A stretch of DNA of 64,000 bases from Forficula auricularia (GCA_024734495.1 JALMQS010000906.1:496001-560000); one strand, 5' to 3'; positions 21,757 to 33,530 are shown, counted from the first letter of the stretch. Made by a program: numbers and translations. The notes: generated by a model from the letters alone, not told the origin.

Positions 21757-23249
21757 AAATTTCACCATTACTGTCTAACCCTTTGAGATACACAAATTTA
21801 TATAATGACCTTTAATAAAGAATATTTAATAACCAACAGAAAAGTTCATATGAGTGAAAAGTCTAAAATTAATAGTTTACGAGTTAAAAGATATTCCAAT
21901 ATTGTAGAGTGAATGGACTTGAATCAATGACAAATTTGGCGAGACATCCTCTGGATATAAGACACCAAAATGATTATAAATGAGATAGAAATCAATCTTA
22001 TTTTTATCAATTTCATCTATCTGAAGGTTTACAGTATGTCTATTATATAAGAAAATAGCACTTTGATTAAGAATTTTGTAGTTTAAAAGAAATTGTATGA
22101 AAAGATTCAATTTCTTCTCTCCGGGAGCGAATCAAATAGAAATGGCCAACAGTTTCATTTTTTTCTCATTAGATATTTATTCAAATCTATTGAAATTGCA
22201 TATCTGTGTGTTATTTTCATTTATTTTTTATATCAAATAATTATTATTAGGAAATTTCCATTTGAAAGGGTAGTTTATTTGAAGACCAATTTGAAAAAAC
22301 TGCTAATAACTCCGTTGAAAATTTTTTAAAAAATATGAAATTAATAGATATTATAAAACAATTAATTATTAATAATTTAATTTAATTTTGAACGAAATCG
22401 ATTAAGTACTTTTTGAGAAAATCGTCAAAAACCCCGAAAACCGTCTATGAAAGGCCGTTTTAGAAACATTTTAAAATTCACCACCATGTCACAAGTTAAT
22501 GTTTCGTTTCATATGACTTTTTTAGCTTTTTTCAAACTCATCTCGTACTTTCAAAAAACATCGTTTTTTGACGGTTCAGATGGTTTTTGACAATTTTCTC
22601 AAAAAGTACCAAATCGATTTCGTTCAAAATAGTATTAAATGATTCATAATTAATTGTTTTATAATATTTATTATTTTCATAATTTAAAAAAAAATTCAAC
22701 GGAGTTATTAGTGTTTTTACAAATTGGACTTCAAATAAACTACCCTTTTAAATTTAAATTGCTTAATAATAGTTATTTAATAAAAAAGATAAACAAAAAT
22801 AACACGCAGATATGAAATTTCAATAGATTTAAATAAATATCTAATGAGAAAAAAAATAAAACTTTTGGCCATTTCTAGTTGATTCGCTCCCGGAGAGAAG
22901 AAATTAGAACTTTTCATGCAATTTCTTTTAAACTACAAAATTCTTAATCAAAATGCTATTTTATTATATTAAAAAGTTACTATGAACCTCAAGGTAGATC
23001 AAATCGATCAAATAAGCTCGATTTGTTTCTCATTTATAATTTTTTTGCTCTGTTATATCGAGTGAATATATCGCCCGATCACAGACATTCGTTATTGATT
23101 CACTCTACACTATTGGAATATCTTTTAACTTGTAAACTATTGATTATAGACTTTTTACTTATATGAACTTTTCCGTTTGAAATTAAATATTCTTTAATAA
23201 TTATATAAATTTGTATACCTCAAAGGGTTAGATACTAATGGTGAAATTT
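21757..23249. mobile_element. Large foldback element F2 (~1.49 kb)
   Basis: The outer arms start AAATTTCACCATTACTGTC at 21757 and finish with the complement around 23249. Inner landmarks match F1: GGGAGCGAATCAAATAGAAA and complement, AATCGTCAAAAACCCCGAAA, and GTAGTTTATTTGAAGACC. Arms of about 700 bp meet near 22500. F2 has an extra outer segment (TAACCCTTTGAGATACAC and its complement) that F1 lacks, so the two elements share a core but differ in their ends. No protein is encoded. Confidence 0.92.
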
Positions 23250-25659
23250 TACCCTTCTTCGTGAGGCTTATGTTTGTTTTTAATTTTTCAGAGGATCAAA
23301 ATGGCCTCTAAAAATTACTTTTGAAGACTATAATTTAAAAATTTTTGGAAGTAAGGAGGCCGGAATCCCCCACATGACCAGGGTGGTTTTGGTGGTGCAA
23401 GATACCAGGGCACTCAAGCTCGAGAGGCCGACTTGTAAAGTTCAGGCCAGAAAATTAGAGTCAAATTTGATATAATAATAATTTAATAATTTAATAATTT
23501 CTCAATGGGTGGTCTAAGACTCTTCCTGATTATACACATTCAGTTATCACTAATTTCACTTTCATTGTGCTCAAGGTTATCGAATTGTGTATTTGCTAGA
23601 TGGCTTATCAAAAAGTAAATTCAAGATATAGATTCTATAGTAAAAGGAAAAACGTTTTTATTTTTAATCAAATATCAAGTCATCATTTTTTTCTTTTTAG
23701 ATAGAGTAATAAAAAATAAATTTATTAACATTTGAACCTTACTTTTTAATAATTTCATATAATATAATTGTGCATTTATTTGATGCTCTAGGAAGACCAG
23801 AGTAGGGTTTTAAATTCATTTTAAAATTTTCAATTTTTTTGTTGTTTTTTCTTTTATTTATTCTTGTTTAGGAATATCACAAACATGAAAAATAATTGTC
23901 TCTCTGTTGACTGAAATGTGTAGAAAAGTCATATTCAAGACTGATATGTTTCTGAATTCCAATATCACTATTAAAAAAAAAAGAACAGATGTACATAGAA
24001 AGTTCATTCTAGTGCAATGTTTTTTATTTCCCTAACGAAGAACTGATTAGATTTTTGGAATTTCCTTCTTCTGAACATTCGATTGAAGAAAATTATATAA
24101 ATTAAAAAATTTATATAATTTCTCAATTTTTAAATTTATTTTAATAGAGATCCACAGATAGCTTTTCCTCAAGGAATTTCAGCCGGCCCAGCAAGCACAT
24201 AATATATTTAAAAAAATCATGAGACTATTTTCTACTGAATCCGACCTGTTATGGATAATTTATATTACATGTAATATGGGGTGAATACAACCCTTCTGAC
24301 ATTTAATACAAATTATCTATAACGGCTTAGAATAAATATCATTATTTTTTTCAAGTAAGTCACATCTACTTCTTAAGGGAAATTAAAATTTTATATACAT
24401 AATATACTGACTTTCTATTAATAACCATTGAGATGCAGTACACTGAGGGTATTTATTACCTATATAAAGCAAATAACTTAATTCAATTTTTATTTTATTT
24501 CGAAGGACATTTCTAAATTTTTCATTTTTTTTTTGAAACCAATAGAATTTTCTTAAAATGACATTCTAATCATTTGTAGTTCATCCTCATTTGGGCGTAA
24601 CGAGACACACCCCCGTTCAAGGGGCGGAGTCCCTCAAAAGTCCTGATAAAATCGGGAGGGGCCCGAGATTTCTTTTTTATAGCCAATATTGCTATAATGA
24701 ATCTTAATTGCCAGTTTCTAAGTTAAACACAAGAATATTTTTTAAATGTTATATACTTACCTACTTGCAAATATAAACAAGTCATGCGATTCAGAAGTAC
24801 CTCGAGCTAAAAACTATTCCTTTTTAATTCATTAATATTTTTCATTTTCTTGTTATCTTTTTTTATTTGCTAATTAAACATATTTGAAACAAATATTGGT
24901 TCAATAAAAAATACTTACCTAATATAGGTATATTAATATCATTAAAACAAAATATATTTCCATCAAGCGAAATAGAAATTCAATGAAATATTTCTTATAA
25001 TAATTCTATTAAAAAATAATTAATTTAAGATCAGTTTTGGGGTAAAAAATCCTCTAACTCCACGTCAACCTTTATATGGAATATATATTATATTTATTAT
25101 CTTCAAGATAATATACGTATATTTATTATTATCATTTCCGTCCATTAGTTAGTAACAAGTTGGCTGTTAAATAAAAAAGTTACACATAAAAACTTGTCCT
25201 TATTTTCCTATTATAAACTTTCAAATTGCTCGTTTATTGTGTAATATTCAATTATATTAATTTATATGGGGGTTTTTTTATCAATTTTTTCCCTTACTAA
25301 AATAAGGAGTGAGAAAAATATGTTATAAATTAAAAATAATGGACATTCGATGGTGAGGCTTTCGCCTCAAGGTCGAAGTTTTTTCGTAATTGTAAAACAT
25401 TTGTTGTATTTTGTATTGAATAATAAAGGTCATTATTTATTTAAAAAAATTATATTAATTTTAATATATATACATATTCAGTATTTTTATTAATGATGGA
25501 AGATATTAAATAAAAATGCTTTAATTATCAGTAAAATATTGTTAAGAATTTCAATGGATGATTCCAAATATTTCGAAGGCATATATGTAGCAATTCTTCA
25601 TCATCTAAAGCCCCTCATCTCCAATAAACCAACTTTCAATAGAATAAAATAGGAATTTT
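23250..25659. other. Gene-free A+T-rich stretch
   Basis: GC-richer scraps lie at 23350-23450 and 24590-24670 (CCCCCGTTCAAGGGGCGGAG) without coding signal. A small inverted repeat lies at 24246-24325 (TTATGGATAATTTATATTAC against AATACAAATTATCTATAA) that contains CCCTTCTGACAT, a string shared with the tRNA-like element at 32358-32445. A TGAGGC-TTTC-GCCTCA stem-loop lies near 25352. Everything else is A+T rich with no supported feature. Confidence 0.5.
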
Positions 25660-26130
25660 AAACATCATCTAGACACGAACCATTTCGAGCTACTTTTGAC
25701 CCCCCATAACTCAAAAACTATTAAAACTACACTTTTGAAATTTCACATGTCTAATAAGGTCCACTGGAACACCCAGAATCCCAAATTTTATGAATAAACC
25801 TATTATAGTTCTTGAGTTATTAAGGTCTGAAAAGTGCTATTTTTAACAGTGACTGACTCAATCACATATCAAAACCAAGAGTGCTTCCGCTCATCCAAGA
25901 ATGCTGAAATTTGGCATACTGGTAGAGATTGATTGGACTACAATTAAAGGAAAAAATTGAAAAAGTGAAACTTTCCCTTTGGAGGGGTGAAATTTATTAT
26001 AGGCTTAAAATTAACATATATGGGAAATACAATCAACCTAGACTTCTGAAATTTGGCATAGTGAAAGAGATTAATACACCAATAAAGAGTGAAATCGCAA
26101 AACATTATTTTCAAAATTGAAATTTACATG
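25660..26130 (+). repeat. Arthropod-type dispersed repeat remnants
   Basis: The recurring phrase GAAATTTGGCATA (25909, 26048) and CCCATAACTCAAAAACTATT belong to diffuse insect repeats in which such phrases recur every ~100-130 bp. The 63-codon frame at 25929 spans this repeated phrase and is not a gene. Confidence 0.5.
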
Positions 26131-26254
26131 TATGTTTTCATTTTTACCAGAAATGAAAAATCGTATTAATATTTCAATGGAATCAAAGGAGAGACGATTT
26201 TTTTGTTGAATCGATAATAAAAAATATTTTTTTATTATAAGGTGTGAGGTATTT

Positions 26255-26740
26255 TTTGAAAAGATCTGTTTAAGAAAAAATAGACTAAATTATTTTACTT
26301 TAATTCATTTTAAAAAGAGGGGTGAACCGTGATTGGAATTAGGTGTATACTTCTTTGAAATTATGTGGAATTATTTTGGAATTCATTATAGATAATGCCC
26401 CTTCATTTATTGTATTCTACTTGGAAATGAAAGTGGAAGTGGAAGTAGGTGCACAGGATATTAGGTCGCGGTTCACCCCTCGTTTTAAAATTTCGGTATG
26501 AGAGCCCCTATGTGGAGAGTTTCAGGTGATTTTTCTACCTGTTGACAATAAGAAGTGGCTTAACTTAAAATTACGATAAAATTCCACAAATTCCCTTATT
26601 CTCTCCTTATCAACGACAAATAAAAACGAATTTGATATCTTAAATGTTTTGTAATAAATAAGAGCCCTCAATGCGAGTTGGATCCGCTTATTTTATCGGG
26701 TGTGAGTGCTTGTATTTTAAATAACTCCCTTATTCCTAGT
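26255..26740 (+). repeat. Old dispersed repeat split by a MITE
   Basis: This is the best-preserved copy of the family at 13930. AAAAGATCTGTTTAAG lies to the left and GAGAGCCCCTATGTGG, GGCTTAACTTAAAATTACG, CTCTCCTTATCAACGACAAA to the right. The 167-bp insertion at 26316-26482 interrupts it, and removing that insertion restores continuity with the other copies. Confidence 0.75.
26316..26482. mobile_element. 167-bp MITE with 8-bp target duplication
   Basis: The terminal inverted repeats are AGAGGGGTGAACCG and CGGTTCACCCCTCG (one mismatch at the tip). TTTTAAAA flanks the element at 26308-26315 and again at 26483-26490. An 8-bp duplication and short termini fit the hAT superfamily. No coding capacity. 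Confidence 0.85.
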
Positions 26741-28447
26741 TATTTATATTCACTTGAATATTTATTTATTAGAGAAAAAATAAAATTTAGATAGAAGAAA
26801 GTTGATAAAGTTTTCATTATCTATACTTCATCAATCTATACAATATCATCATCATTGATAAGTGGCGCTACGGCTAATATTTCAACTAGAGTGATCATCT
26901 AAATCATTTTACTGATTATTTATCATTAACTCAGTAAAATATAAATATTTTTTGATTAATTAGCATTTTTTCTTTATAAATTATAATATTATTATTATAT
27001 ATTGTCAATTTTATGAAAAGAAAAAAGTTGAATCATTTTGAATCAGCATTAAGGATTCATTAATCATTAAACACTCTTTTCTATCGATTATTATATTATT
27101 AAATTCATGATGACTATTAGTATTTAATATTTTTAATTGGAAAGTTTTATCTATTAAAATAAATTTATTATCTTATTCAAGCCAATGGCCTTAGCATGTT
27201 GAAATTAAGCGATTCTATAAATCTAGGAAGTTAAGGAACATGTAGCGAGGTGATTCTTGGCTTTATAACCGTCTAAGAACGGCTTTTAAAGTTACTTAAT
27301 TTAACGAATGTAGAAACATTTAAATCTAAACTGGTCCGATTTGTAAACCTTTTTTTTTAAATATTATTCATAAAATATTATATTAAAATTCTGTACTAAA
27401 AAGGCAAAAAACCATATCTTTAGGTCCGGCAAGTACCTAAATTCATATATACAAAAAAATATTAGACACACTGTTAAAATATGTACCTATGTTTTATTGA
27501 TATAATAGATTTTTGGGATTTACATTAGTAATTAATCTTTTTTCAACTATATTATATAAATAAATTATTTTCTTAGGATCTAACGAAATAGGTTTTTTCA
27601 CTAGGCCAGCATTTATTAAAAATTTTTTTGACCAAATATATGTAAGTTTGCAAATAAAACAACTTTATTTGAATGCTAAAACAATATTAGAATTTTATTA
27701 AATTAAAACATGTTTACAACAATCTTTACATATAATCTTAATTTGAGTTAGTTTACTCTAAAACAATATCAGAATAGAATAATTAGTTATTTTTTCGTAG
27801 ATTTCAGTAGCAACAGGTTTTTAAATATCTGATTATCTTTTATTTATAAATTTAATACATTATGAAATGTCTTAAGATTTTAAACATTAACTAATTATTA
27901 TTTTAGGGAAATCAGGTTTGTAACTTTACGAAACCAAATTAAGAATCGGTTGAATTTAAAAGGTGGGAATTTTAAATTTATATATATAAGTCAGAACAGT
28001 TCTGCGGACCATCTTATTCTTGTTCCCTTCAGAAAGCAAATTTATTATTTTTTTGATCATATTTTAATACCAGTATAATTAGTAGTATACTGGTGAAGAG
28101 ATGGTGAAAAGGGTTTTAGTGCTTTAAGTCCTTCTTTTGTTGCTGACTAGTAGTAGTAGAGTAATAAATTTTATAAAGTCTGATTACTCGTAGAAAAAGT
28201 GAAAAACGATTGCAATGTGTAATGTTCAAACTCTGATATTTTCAGCCATAGTCTCATATTCAATTCATTTGAATTTTATTTTTTATTTATTTATTTATTT
28301 TTGAAGGACCACAAGAACATACTTCGAGGACCATATTCTTGGACTATAGTTCGGGGAAAGCTGCCCTAGGTGATAAAAAATTTAACTTAATAAACAAGGG
28401 TGTCCACAGGAAGGGAAGGGGGTTGAACATTTTTGCATTTTAGTATT
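26741..28447. other. Gene-free A+T-rich stretch with a possible RT scrap
   Basis: At 27235-27355 one frame (with a frame change) reads WLYNRL, then LLNLTNVETFKSKLVRFVNL. This vaguely resembles the C-terminal F-K-x-x-L-x-x-F/Y-L of non-LTR reverse transcriptases. The resemblance is weak. Otherwise nothing is recognised. Confidence 0.3.
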
Positions 28448-28870
28448 ACATACTACTAAAGGGCATTTGTCTCTGTATGTACCTATGTTTCTATGTCCAG
28501 CACCCAGGGGTGGGGGTTGGGGCCCAGGGGGTGCGGTGTTCCAAGGGTGGGGAGTCAAGGGGGGTGGGGGCAGGGGCTACTAAGGGGGATTTGTGCCTAT
28601 ATATATATACCTATGTGGAGTTGGGAGGTGGGGTCCAGTGGTGAGGGTTTGGATCCAGGGGAAAGGTGTGGGTCCAGGGGATCCAAGGGGTAGGTTTACT
28701 GGGTTGGAGGGTGATCAGAGGCGGGGGAGAAGTTCCGGTGTTGGGGATAGGGTCGGTGGAATGGAGAGTGGTTGGAGATGGAGGAGTTGGAGTGTTCAAG
28801 TGACGGGGGGTCCAGGGGGCTAAGCCCCTTGGCTAGCAAGAGGTCCACCAAAGGCGGGCCTTGCAGCTAT
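28448..28870 (+). repeat. G-rich strip with quadruplex potential
   Basis: The + strand carries dense runs of four or more G from 28500 to 28830 (for example GGGGTGGGGGTTGGGG at 28507 and GGGGGGTGGGGGCAGGGG near 28559) inside otherwise A+T-rich DNA. Two decayed tandem units start TACTAAAGGGCATTTGTC (28451) and CTACTAAGGGGGATTTGTGC (28577). The right edge is GGCTAAGCCCCTTGGC. Frames of 60-76 codons are glycine/arginine-rich composition effects. It is probably a minisatellite-like expansion within a dispersed repeat. Confidence 0.7.
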
Positions 28871-29540
28871 AGTTATATACTAAAAATAAAAGCGGTCATT
28901 TCTTATAACTTCAATAAAAGTGTAATAAAAAGCTCTTCTAATTCTTTATAACTGTATAAAATAGGAAGAGGGGTACTTTTCATGAAACTGGGGAGGGGTG
29001 AGTAATGAAGCTAGGGGGCACTCCTGTTTTAATTAACCAGAAAATAACCATTTTAAATTGATTTATTATTGAAATTTCACACCTCATTTGTCCCATGAAT
29101 AAAAAAAAAAAAAAATAGTGAGTTCACAAGTCCTATTATCCGCCAGGCTTCACTTGCCAATTGTACCGAGTAATATAAATAAAAGATTTTCCAAAATAAT
29201 TAAATTTACTAACGATTTAAATATTTCGATTAATTGATAAATGGAAAAAAAATTTCAAGTTCTATTATACGATTTTTTAATTGTTTCATAAAATAATTAA
29301 TTACATTTCATTTATTATTATATTACATTACAATAAGAACATGATATATTTTTATTTGAAAATACATAGATGTTCAGTATTTTATGTTTATTGTAATTAA
29401 AAAAAACATGCCTTTGCATATTGAAAATAAATCTAGGTACTTTCATTTAAAATAAATATAGGTACATACTTATATTCTTTTAAAAATTAATTTCTATTTT
29501 CTATTCATATTTTTATATTTATTTAATCAATATTTTTTTT
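28871..29540. other. No supported feature
   Basis: A+T-rich DNA with no gene, repeat boundary or RNA gene that I can support. Confidence 0.5.
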
Positions 29541-30242
29541 AATTTAGATAATCAAAGCTAAATTAAACCTTACTTCCTCTTAATATATTAAAAAAATAAT
29601 ATTTAAATAAGGGAATGGTTAGTAATTACTCGGTGTGTTTTTTTAAATTGAGAATCAAATTAGCCGCTAAACGCAAAAGAAAAGATTAGTAATTAATCTT
29701 TTTCTACACATTTTACATTTAAATGAAAAAAGAAAAAAAACTAGAATCATTTATCACTAACTAATCATTCTATCTCTATTAATGTTTATTTTGAGTTATA
29801 AATATTAAGTAAAATAAATTTATTAAATAAATAATCTATTTTCAAAAGTCAATTCTTTTCAAAAATAGCAACATGTTGGCTCCAATTTTTTAATTTAGAT
29901 AATCAAAACTAAATTAAACATTACTTTCTCTTAATATATTAAAAAATAGTATTTAGGTAAGGGAAAGGTTAGTAATTATTTGGTGTTTTTTTTAAATCAT
30001 GAATTAAATTAGCCGCTATACGCAAGAGGAAAGATTAGTAATAATTACTCTGATTTTTTTATATAAGTTATTATATTTAAATAAAAAAAAAAACCAGAAT
30101 CACTTTTTACTCACTAATCATTCATATTTATTGTCTATTAATTTTTATTTTGAGTTATAAATATTAAGAAAAATGTATATTAAATAAGTAAACTACTTTA
30201 AAAAAATCAATTCTTTTCAAATATCAACATGTTGGCTTTTAT
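29541..30242 (+). repeat. 351-bp tandem duplication upstream of tRNA-Pro
   Basis: Two copies start with AATTTAGATAATCAAA at 29541 and 29892, 351 bp apart, and each finishes CAACATGTTGGCT (29869-29881 and 30224-30236). They differ by scattered substitutions and short indels, so this is an older duplication. The second copy ends only 14 bp before the tRNA. The duplication may therefore have carried tRNA 5' flanking sequence; the first copy has no tRNA after it. Confidence 0.9.
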
Positions 30243-30250
30243 CTCAACGC

Positions 30251-30322
30251 GGCTCAGTGGTCTAGGGGTATGATTCTCGCTTTGGGTGCGAGAGGTCCCG
30301 GGTTCAAATCCCGGCTGAGCTC
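30251..30322 (+). tRNA. tRNA-Pro (anticodon TGG)
   Basis: A 72-nt tRNA that decodes CCA proline codons. Acceptor strands GGCTCAG and CTGAGCT pair with one terminal G-U. The anticodon stem CTCGC/GCGAG encloses the loop TTTGGGT, placing anticodon TGG at 30283-30285. The T arm is CCGGG-TTCAAAT-CCCGG. The internal promoter boxes are intact: A box TGGTCTAGGGG and B box GGTTCAAATCC. The sequence follows the strongly conserved animal cytosolic tRNA-Pro. The G1-U72 pair is unusual because a GC pair is expected (CTGAGCC), but it is tolerated. CCA is not encoded, as expected for a eukaryote. There is no intron. Confidence 0.98.
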
Positions 30323-30323
30323 C

Positions 30324-30328
30324 TTTTT
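30324..30328 (+). terminator. RNA polymerase III terminator
   Basis: TTTTT begins two bases after the tRNA, followed by a second, longer T run at 30331-30338. This is the normal termination signal for polymerase III. Confidence 0.9.
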
Positions 30329-30370
30329 GCTTTTTTTTCATTTTTTTTTATTGAATAATAAAGAAAATAG

Positions 30371-30495
30371 TACCTGGAGGCACCGACCGATGGTCTGTAA
30401 CTTCTTCCTTCAGTTAAAAGCTTTATTTTAATATTATTTTTAATTTAAAATTCTGATAAAAAGGTCGATTTTTATATGAGAGCCGCTTTAAAATT
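30371..30495 (+). repeat. Dispersed ~400-bp family, 5' fragment
   Basis: AGTACCTGGAGGCACCGACC is followed by CTTCAGTTAAAAGC and AAAAAGGTCGATTTTTAT. It matches the first third of the copies at 36962 and 49671. Confidence 0.75.
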
Positions 30496-31795
30496 AACAA
30501 AATACAAAAATATATAATATTCGTCCAATGTACCCCCAATCTCAATCAATCAATCTCTGTTTTCTCTTTGATGTAATAGGATTTTAACATGGGAAGCTCG
30601 TGAATTATCTAAGCTAATAAGCTAAAAATTTAATTTTAACATGCTGCGCTTTTATTCCAAGATTAAAACTTAGCTCAAACCGTTCGTTGACAACAAATTT
30701 CCAATTTAATAAAATTTAGAAAGTGAATAACGAATCTTGTGAAAGTAAGTTTTCATTTTTTCTTCAATTTTAATTAAATATTCTCGTATATATTTATGAG
30801 ACACATTGCTGTAATCCTTCCTATCTATAAATAGTAATAGGAAAGATTATTATTTAAAATCAATATTAAATCAACCTATTTTCCATAACAACCAAGTACA
30901 TATAGATTTAATAATTCAATCTATCATTTATCTAAAAAAAATTAGATTAAGTAAATTAGAAAATAAAATAGTATTGAAAAATTCAATTAAATTAAGTCGT
31001 TGTGCAAATAATTTTCATTAAAATTTTAGATAAATGTAATAAAAAAAGAAATAAGGAGAATCTCGTGCACGGAAAATGCAATTATTTCTTTTCTAGGATT
31101 ATTTCGTAATTATATACCTATTCGGGAGATAACAATAAAAGTAAAACTTAGTTTTAAAAAGAAAAAAGAAAAAAATAATTTTATAAATTATGAAATTTCT
31201 TAAGTATGTTTGTTATCTGAAGAATTATAAATTAAGAAAAAAATTGAGATATACTTAAATGTATCTTCTCTCTAAATCTTAAACTTAATATTATTGAGTA
31301 ACGCTCTTCTCTTTTTCCAAATCAATGGATTCAGTTTATGAGTAAATCCGACTTATTTTGCATTTTTTTTACCTACCCCAACAATAATAATATAATTTTG
31401 TGGCTCAACTATCTATAGACCAATTTCTAATAATGGTCATGAATTAAAAAATATTTTTCAATTTTTTATGATTTTTTCCGTTCAGGTGTGACATCAAAGG
31501 GACGGAATTGACAGGGATGGAATTGATATTAGAGAATTTTGATTTAGTAATATAGGCAGAGGCTGGCTTAAAAATATAGAAGGTTACAATTTGTAAAACT
31601 ACATTAGAAAGTTTTTTTAAATAAATATTTTTATATGACTTGTTATCGCAGGGACGGAAATGAAATTGGACAGGGGACGGAATTGAATTTTTGTAGATTA
31701 TTCGATTTGAAAAAATATGAAATTGAGTAAAATCGGCGTTAAAAAATTTATGAGTGCAACAATAAATGTATACAATTAAAGGCTATATTATTAAA
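30496..31795. other. Gene-free stretch with a short local repeat
   Basis: At 31495-31690 the phrase AGGGACGGAATTGA recurs about four times with variations (31498, 31517, 31652, 31675). This looks like a degenerate arthropod repeat. The rest is A+T rich and featureless. Confidence 0.5.
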
Positions 31796-31905
31796 AATTA
31801 GTAGAGATTGTGGTGTTGGTGCAAGGTGAAACATCTTTAATAAAGATAAAAGTAAATAAATATTATATGCAATATTTATTTACTTTTATCTTTATATTAT
31901 TAAAA
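31796..31905. repeat. Short element end plus perfect 25-bp-arm palindrome
   Basis: ATAAAGATAAAAGTAAATAA with five more bases (31843-31867) pairs perfectly with its complement at 31875-31899. Just upstream, GAGATTGTGGTGTTGGTGC matches the complement of one end of the element at 33285-33530. This is therefore a rearranged partial copy of that element. Confidence 0.8.
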
Positions 31906-32208
31906 GTGGAAAATTTATCTTAAATTGGAAAAAAACCTAGTAGACTTTACAATGCAAAATATGTTGAATTTTATCTTATACTTATATTGTCCTTTTTCAT
32001 TGGATGGCTTTTTTTTAATGAAAGGTGATTAAGGAGATTTTTTCCATTCATAATTATAAATAAATTTAAAAAATTTGAATATATTTTTGAGTTTAAATTG
32101 CAGAGAGAAAAAGACTTTAAATTTCTAATGAAATCACAAGATCCGAAATGGAATGGATAATTTTCAATTTTATTATAAGATTCTTCCAAAATTTAAGTGA
32201 CTTAATTT
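31906..32208. other. No supported feature
   Basis: A+T rich. A 72-codon minus-strand frame (31971-32189) has no recognisable content. Confidence 0.45.
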
Positions 32209-32355
32209 TTTAAATTATTTTTAAATTGAAAGGTTGTTTTAGTCACAAACTAATAAAAAAACATTATTTTTAGTTAATTATTATTATTTATTTTATTGAT
32301 TCATCATTTTATTAGTTTGTGACTAAAAAAACTTTCAATTTAAAAATAATTTCAA
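32209..32355. mobile_element. Foldback, ~48-bp arms
   Basis: TTTTTAAATTGAAAGG...TTTTAGTCACAAACTAATA on the left is complemented by TATTAGTTTGTGACTAAAA...CTTTCAATTTAAAAA on the right, around a short A+T-rich centre. It abuts the tRNA-like element at 32358. Confidence 0.85.
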
Positions 32356-32357
32356 TT

Positions 32358-32445
32358 TTATGTCAGAAGATTTGTTTTCATCTCTCCGGGAATCGAACCC
32401 GAGTACAAAAATTAGCAGGGGATAAACACAGCCCTTCTGACATAA
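32358..32445 (-). mobile_element. tRNA-like (SINE-like) element in a 12-bp inverted repeat
   Basis: TTATGTCAGAAG (32358-32369) and CTTCTGACATAA (32434-32445) are perfect complements. Between them the minus strand reads a T-arm-like string CTCGGGTTCGATTCCCGG containing a B-box GGTTCGATTCC. This suggests a tRNA-derived SINE tail or a tRNA relic trapped in a small inverted repeat. No A box is evident, so it is probably not transcribed on its own. Confidence 0.6.
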
Positions 32446-32699
32446 TATAATAATTGAAAATTATCCGTTCTACGAGTAGTTAATGACAATCTTGATATTT
32501 CATTAAAATAAATATAAATTTCTTCTAGAAAAATAAATAAATAATTATGTGAATCACACGACTGTTACTTAGGAATTTTTTGAAACCATCTCACAAATTT
32601 CCTCTTTCAAATTGATCAAAAACACAAATTTGTACCCAAGTATTCTTTTTAGCTACCAAGTGAATGAAATCACTTTCACTGACTTTTCAAAACTTTTAA
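32446..32699. other. No supported feature
   Basis: A+T-rich spacer without recognisable content. Confidence 0.45.
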
Positions 32700-32835
32700 A
32701 AAGCCTGAAGAAGGAGGGAATAGCCTCCGAAACGTCGGTTTATGAATAAAAAGATAATATAAATTATCTTCTTCTTTTTTTTGGACTGCCTCATCAATAT
32801 CCACCCAATTTCACTTATCAGTCCGCCTCCAAAAA
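32700..32835 (+). mobile_element. Penelope-like tail with hammerhead-like motif
   Basis: CCTGAAGAAGGAGGG, AATAG, CCTCCGAAACGTCGG gives CTGAAGA, a 5-bp stem GGAGG/CCTCC and GAAAC. This is followed by a ~60-bp A+T-rich part, TTTTTGGACTGCCTCATC, and ACTTATCAGTCCGCCTCC. The same order is found on each arm of the palindrome at 39884-40087. This is a single-arm copy. Confidence 0.65.
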
Positions 32836-33284
32836 TTACTTCAATCAAATTTAAATTATTATTTTAAAACCCACTATGGAGTCCAGGGAATCCCCTGGCC
32901 AGCCAATTGCCCCCTCAAGGATTGTCTCTTATTTCACCTCTATTGTGCCATTTCCCCTTTATTGTAACAAAAAAAAAAATTCAAACAGATATATGTCGCT
33001 AAAGAAGTTTCACTTGAAAAATTAAAAACCAATATTTGAAAAAGTATCTATTTATTATTTATTTTCAGAAAAATTCTGGTCCCTAAAAACCGGAAAAAGT
33101 AGAAAATAAATTTTCTTCTAAACCTATCTACTACATTTTCATACAAAAGTGATTCAAAGTAAAACCATGTGAGCTTTTAATTTGAAATTTAATCAAAATC
33201 AACGCCCACGCTTTTTTTTAAATCGTCTAAATTTTTTTGGTTACTGAGGAAAAAATTTATTGCAAACTTTTCAATATAATATAA
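32836..33284. other. No supported feature
   Basis: A higher-GC scrap at 32870-32950 (GGAATCCCCTGGCCAGCC) has no coding signal. The rest is A+T rich. Confidence 0.45.
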
Positions 33285-33530
33285 TATAAAGATAAGAGTA
33301 AATAAATATTATATTTAATATTCATTTACTATGAGTTAAGGATTCTTGGTCACTTGTTTCACATTAAAATTAAAAAATTAAAAGATGTACAAATTTTTTC
33401 AATATATATATATATTTCGGGCCATCAACACATCTTCAGGAAGTACAGAAAATAGATATAATATTTATTTACTCTTATCTTTATTAAAGATATTTCACCT
33501 TGCACCAACACCACAATCTCTACTAATTAA
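33285..33530. mobile_element. Short retroelement-like unit, full copy
   Basis: It runs from AAAGATAAGAGTAAATAAAT to CCACAATCTCTACTAATT. An internally deleted version of exactly these ends is inserted at 63808-63900 with a target duplication. On the minus strand it carries CCTGAAGATGTG, then GGCCCGAAATATA, the hammerhead-like arrangement seen at 7706. It is therefore probably a fragment unit of a Penelope-like family. Confidence 0.65.

Noticed and set aside
28493..28823. Glycine/arginine-rich frames on both strands
   Set aside because: They are direct products of the G-rich strip and have no domain pattern.
32358..32445. A functional minus-strand tRNA
   Set aside because: The T arm and B box are good, but no acceptor, D or anticodon arms can be built.
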